Shown piece by piece: positions 61,764 through 64,000 of a stretch of 64,000 nt of DNA; within the stretch, counting starts at the first letter, position 1, and each line of letters starts with the position of its first letter. Source of the DNA: Pseudomonas sp. SCB32 (lineage in GTDB: Bacteria > Pseudomonadota > Gammaproteobacteria > Pseudomonadales > Pseudomonadaceae); NCBI RefSeq assembly GCF_009189165.1, contig NZ_CP045118.1, forward strand, positions 1,922,001 through 1,986,000, in the 5' to 3' direction. The position numbers were made by a program, and so were the translations under genes. Below the pieces are notes generated by a model, which had not been told where the DNA came from, made no database searches, and was given only the letters and a program-made list of their open reading frames with translations.

Positions 61764-62600
61764 TTAGTGCGCCTGGTTCAGGGTCAGGCGCATATGACGG
61801 TTCACATCCTTGTACAGCAAGTAGCGGAAGCGACCCGGGCCACCGGAGTAGCAAGCCTGCGGGCAGAAGGCGCGTAGCCACATGAAGTCGCCGGCTTCCA
61901 CCTCGACCCAGTCCTGGTTCAGACGGTAGACCGCCTTGCCTTCCAGCACGTACAGGCCGTGTTCCATGACGTGGGTCTCGGCGAACGGAATCACGCCGCC
62001 CGGCTCGAAGTTCACGATGTTGACGTGCATGTCATGACGCATGTCGCTCATGTCCACGAAGCGGGTGGTGCTCCAGCGGCCTTCGGTATCCGGCATCACC
62101 TTCGGCTCGATGTCCTGCTCGTTGGTGACGAAGGCTTCGGGCAGCGGTACGCCGTCGACTTTCTGGTAGTGCTTGCGGATCCAGTGGAAGCGGGTGTGCT
62201 GACCGGAGGTGTTGCGCACCTTGTAGTCCGCGCCCGGCGGAATGAAGGCGTAGCCACCCGGCTGCATGTTGTGCACCTGGCCCTGCAGGGTCAGGGTCAG
62301 CTCGCCTTCGACGATGAACAGCACCGCCTCGGCGTTGACGTCCTGCTCCGGCTTGTCGCTGCCGCCGTTGGGGGCCAGCTCGACGATGTACTGGGAGAAG
62401 GTCTCGGCAAAGCCGGACAGCGGGCGGGCGATGACCCACATGCGCATGTTGTCCCAGAAGGGCAGGTGGCTGGTGACGATGTCACGCATCACGCCCTTGG
62501 GGATCACGGCATAGGCTTCGGTGAACATCGCGCGGTCGGTGAGCAGCTCGGTCTGTGCCGGGTGCCCGCCGTGCGGCGCGTAATAGCTGGTTTTGGCCAT
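61764..62600 (-). CDS. (S)-ureidoglycine aminohydrolase
   Basis: A 278-residue bicupin of the UGHY/AllE family: SYYAPHGGHPAQTELLTDRA, an N-terminal cupin (VEGELTLTLQG, PGGYAFIPPGADYKV) and a C-terminal cupin (FAETHVMEHGLYVLEGKAVY). It releases ammonia from ureidoglycine in allantoin breakdown. RBS GAGGAA precedes the ATG at 62600. A LysR regulator lies upstream on the same strand, and a strong terminator follows. No other purine-catabolism gene is in the window. Confidence 0.88.
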   Translation of the reverse strand: MAKTSYYAPHGGHPAQTELLTDRAMFTEAYAVIPKGVMRDIVTSHLPFWDNMRMWVIARPLSGFAETFSQYIVELAPNGGSDKPEQDVNAEAVLFIVEGELTLTLQGQVHNMQPGGYAFIPPGADYKVRNTSGQHTRFHWIRKHYQKVDGVPLPEAFVTNEQDIEPKVMPDTEGRWSTTRFVDMSDMRHDMHVNIVNFEPGGVIPFAETHVMEHGLYVLEGKAVYRLNQDWVEVEAGDFMWLRAFCPQACYSGGPGRFRYLLYKDVNRHMRLTLNQAH

Positions 62601-62784
62601 GGGATGATTCCTCATTGTTGTCTTGCTGCCCGGCGCCTGGCGCCGGGTCGAACAATTCGTGCGGAGCGGTGCGCCACTGGGGCGTTGTCCGTCGCTGAGA
62701 GCCACCATATCCAGCAGCGTGTTCATGCACAAATTAAATGTTGGAATCCGCCGTATTCATTTTCCAAATGTGTGAGCGCGCCGC

Positions 62785-63669
62785 TCAGCCCTGCGTATCC
62801 TGGGCCAGAACCCGCGACAGCACGCGGGCGAGTTCCTTCACCTTGGGGTCCGCCGCCGGGCGATGCAGCAGTGCCACCTCGAACACATCCACCGACGGCA
62901 GGCCGGTGTTCTTCGGCAGCACCGCATGCTCCGCCGTCACCGCCCGCTGCGGCAGCAGGCCGATGCCCATGCCATCGGCGATGGCCGACTGGATGCCGGA
63001 GAGGCTCGAACTGGTGAAGCTGATGTGCCAGCGCCGGCCCACGGCCTCCAGCGCGGCGATCATCTCGTCGCGGTACACCCCGCGTGGCGGAAAGGTGACG
63101 ATGGGCAGCGGGTCCAGCTCGATACAGGGGTTGCGGGCGCTGTCCACCCAGCGCGTCTTCTCCGGCCAGCAGGCCACCGCCTCGCGGGCGTTCTGCCGCT
63201 GCTTGAGCAGCACCAGGTCCAGCTCGCCGCGGTCGTAGCTGGCAGAAATATCGCGGCTCAGGCCGCTGGTGACCTCCAGCTTCACCTGTGGGTAGCGCCG
63301 GTTGAAGGCGGCCAGCTGCTCGGTGGTGCGGCCGCTGGCGAAGTCATCCGGCACGCCGATGCGCACCGTCAGCGCTACCGTGGCGCCGGACAGCGCCTCG
63401 ACCATCTCGTCGTTCAGCGCCAGCAGGCGCCGCGCATACCCCAGCAGCGTCGCGCCGGCATCGGTGGGCAGCACGTCGCGGTTGCCGCGCTCCAGCAGGC
63501 GATGCCCGGCCATTTCTTCCAGGCGACGGATCTTCTGGCTGATGGTGGACTGGGTGGAGTGCAGGCGCGTGGCGGCCGTGGTGAAGCTGCCGCAGTCGGC
63601 CACCGTGACGATGGCGCGGAGCAGGTCGAGGTCGAACAGGCGGGTATTCGATTTTTCACTTTCGCTCAT
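62785..63669 (-). CDS. LysR-family transcriptional regulator
   Basis: A 294-residue LysR protein: winged helix-turn-helix at about 12-70 (LLRAIVTVADCGSFTTAATR, STQSTISQKIRRLEE) and a substrate-binding domain (about 95-290). It likely controls neighbouring genes; the ureidoglycine aminohydrolase 185 bp downstream is the best candidate. The effector is unknown. Confidence 0.88.
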   Translation of the reverse strand: MSESEKSNTRLFDLDLLRAIVTVADCGSFTTAATRLHSTQSTISQKIRRLEEMAGHRLLERGNRDVLPTDAGATLLGYARRLLALNDEMVEALSGATVALTVRIGVPDDFASGRTTEQLAAFNRRYPQVKLEVTSGLSRDISASYDRGELDLVLLKQRQNAREAVACWPEKTRWVDSARNPCIELDPLPIVTFPPRGVYRDEMIAALEAVGRRWHISFTSSSLSGIQSAIADGMGIGLLPQRAVTAEHAVLPKNTGLPSVDVFEVALLHRPAADPKVKELARVLSRVLAQDTQG

Positions 63670-63749
63670 GGCGGAATCGATATTCTGAATGTCGATTCCG
63701 CTTTTAGCAGCTCACCTGCAACCCGGCAATCATCCCTTGCGGGCGTTGC

Positions 63750-63995
63750 TCAGTTGTCGGTGAACTTCGTCGACCAGGCGTCTTTCGACCCCGCACGCCG
63801 GTCGCCCTTTCGACGATCCGCCTCGAAACGGATGCTCTGCCGACGGTCAGTGCCGCTGCGCCGTTCCTTGCTGTGACGGGTATCGACCAGGAACTTCGGC
63901 TTGTCCGGCGCAGCAGACGCGGCCGGCGCCGCTTCGTCCGGCTCCATGGGAACCAGGCTGAGTTCGTCGAGGTTCAGTTTGTCATCGGTGCTCAT
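63750..63995 (-). CDS. Small Arg/Asp-rich protein with DRR repeats
   Basis: An 81-residue protein: acidic N-terminal half (DDKLNLDELSLVPMEPDE), then a strongly basic part with repeated (E/D)RR motifs: KERRSGTDRRQ, EADRRKGDRRAG. The ATG at 63995 is close to the window edge, so its upstream signal cannot be judged; another ATG at 64000 is in a different frame. The family and role are unknown to me. Confidence 0.7.
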   Translation of the reverse strand: MSTDDKLNLDELSLVPMEPDEAAPAASAAPDKPKFLVDTRHSKERRSGTDRRQSIRFEADRRKGDRRAGSKDAWSTKFTDN

Positions 63996-64000
63996 CGCAT

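Noticed and set aside
1..64000. CRISPR arrays, prophage genes, tRNA or rRNA genes, restriction or toxin-antitoxin systems
   Set aside because: I looked on both strands and found no repeat-spacer series, no phage or defence protein motifs and no tRNA-like cloverleaf.

Overview
This is a GC-rich (by eye about two thirds G+C) chromosomal segment of a Pseudomonas, most likely from the P. aeruginosa / P. nitroreducens / P. citronellolis side of the genus. Three things support this: near-identity of FleN, FliA, CheY and FlhF to remembered P. aeruginosa proteins, a gene order like the PAO1 fliK-to-cheW and ccm regions, and many Pseudomonas-type REP palindromes. The species cannot be fixed from the sequence alone. 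No rRNA, tRNA, CRISPR array, phage or insertion sequence was recognised.

Region 1 (about 0.4-26.3 kb) is the distal flagellar and chemotaxis locus, all on the plus strand. It opens with the Hsb branch (HsbA anti-sigma-factor antagonist, HsbR receiver/phosphatase/kinase-like switch, HptB phosphotransfer protein). This is followed by fliK, fliLMNOPQR-flhB (export gate and C-ring), flhA-flhF-fleN-fliA (export, polar placement, flagellar number, sigma28), and cheYZAB-motCD-parC-parP-cheW plus a DUF2802 gene (chemotaxis core, second stator, polar array placement). Sigma54-type promoters with exact GG-N10-GC spacing precede fliK, fliL and flhA. The locus carries local scars: a REPIN between fliK and fliL, about 235 bp of palindromic repeats between fliP and fliQ inside the export operon, and a broken two-gene fusion between flhB and flhA.

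Region 2 (26.3-31.3 kb) is accessory: a secreted RNase T2 with an SH3-like N-terminus and a hexanucleotide-encoded Gln-Thr linker, a DMT-family exporter, a receiver-like protein whose ribosome-binding site lies in an inverted repeat, and a two-gene minus-strand operon for a second FliK-like protein and a stand-alone FlhB C-terminal-domain protein.

Region 3 (31.4-39 kb) is the complete cytochrome c maturation operon ccmABCDEFGHI, including the short ccmD, followed by a small lipoprotein gene.

Region 4 (39-64 kb) is mixed housekeeping and accessory sequence: two diguanylate cyclases, a lipoate-ligase-like protein, a KefB/C-type antiporter, an RsuA/RluB-like protein with an altered catalytic motif, an AI-2E family permease, a lipid-exporter-like ABC transporter, a CvfB-like S1 protein, a peptide deformylase, a YihY membrane protein, a PilT/PilU-like ATPase, a parvulin, divergent mdaB and ygiN-like genes, a CAP protein, an ureidoglycine aminohydrolase with an upstream LysR regulator, and several small unknown proteins. 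Intergenic gaps here are full of REP-type palindromes.

The unifying theme of the first half is control of motility and of the motile-sessile switch. Hsb signalling, FleN/FlhF, sigma28, the chemotaxis array and MotCD sit together, and two c-di-GMP synthases lie further along.
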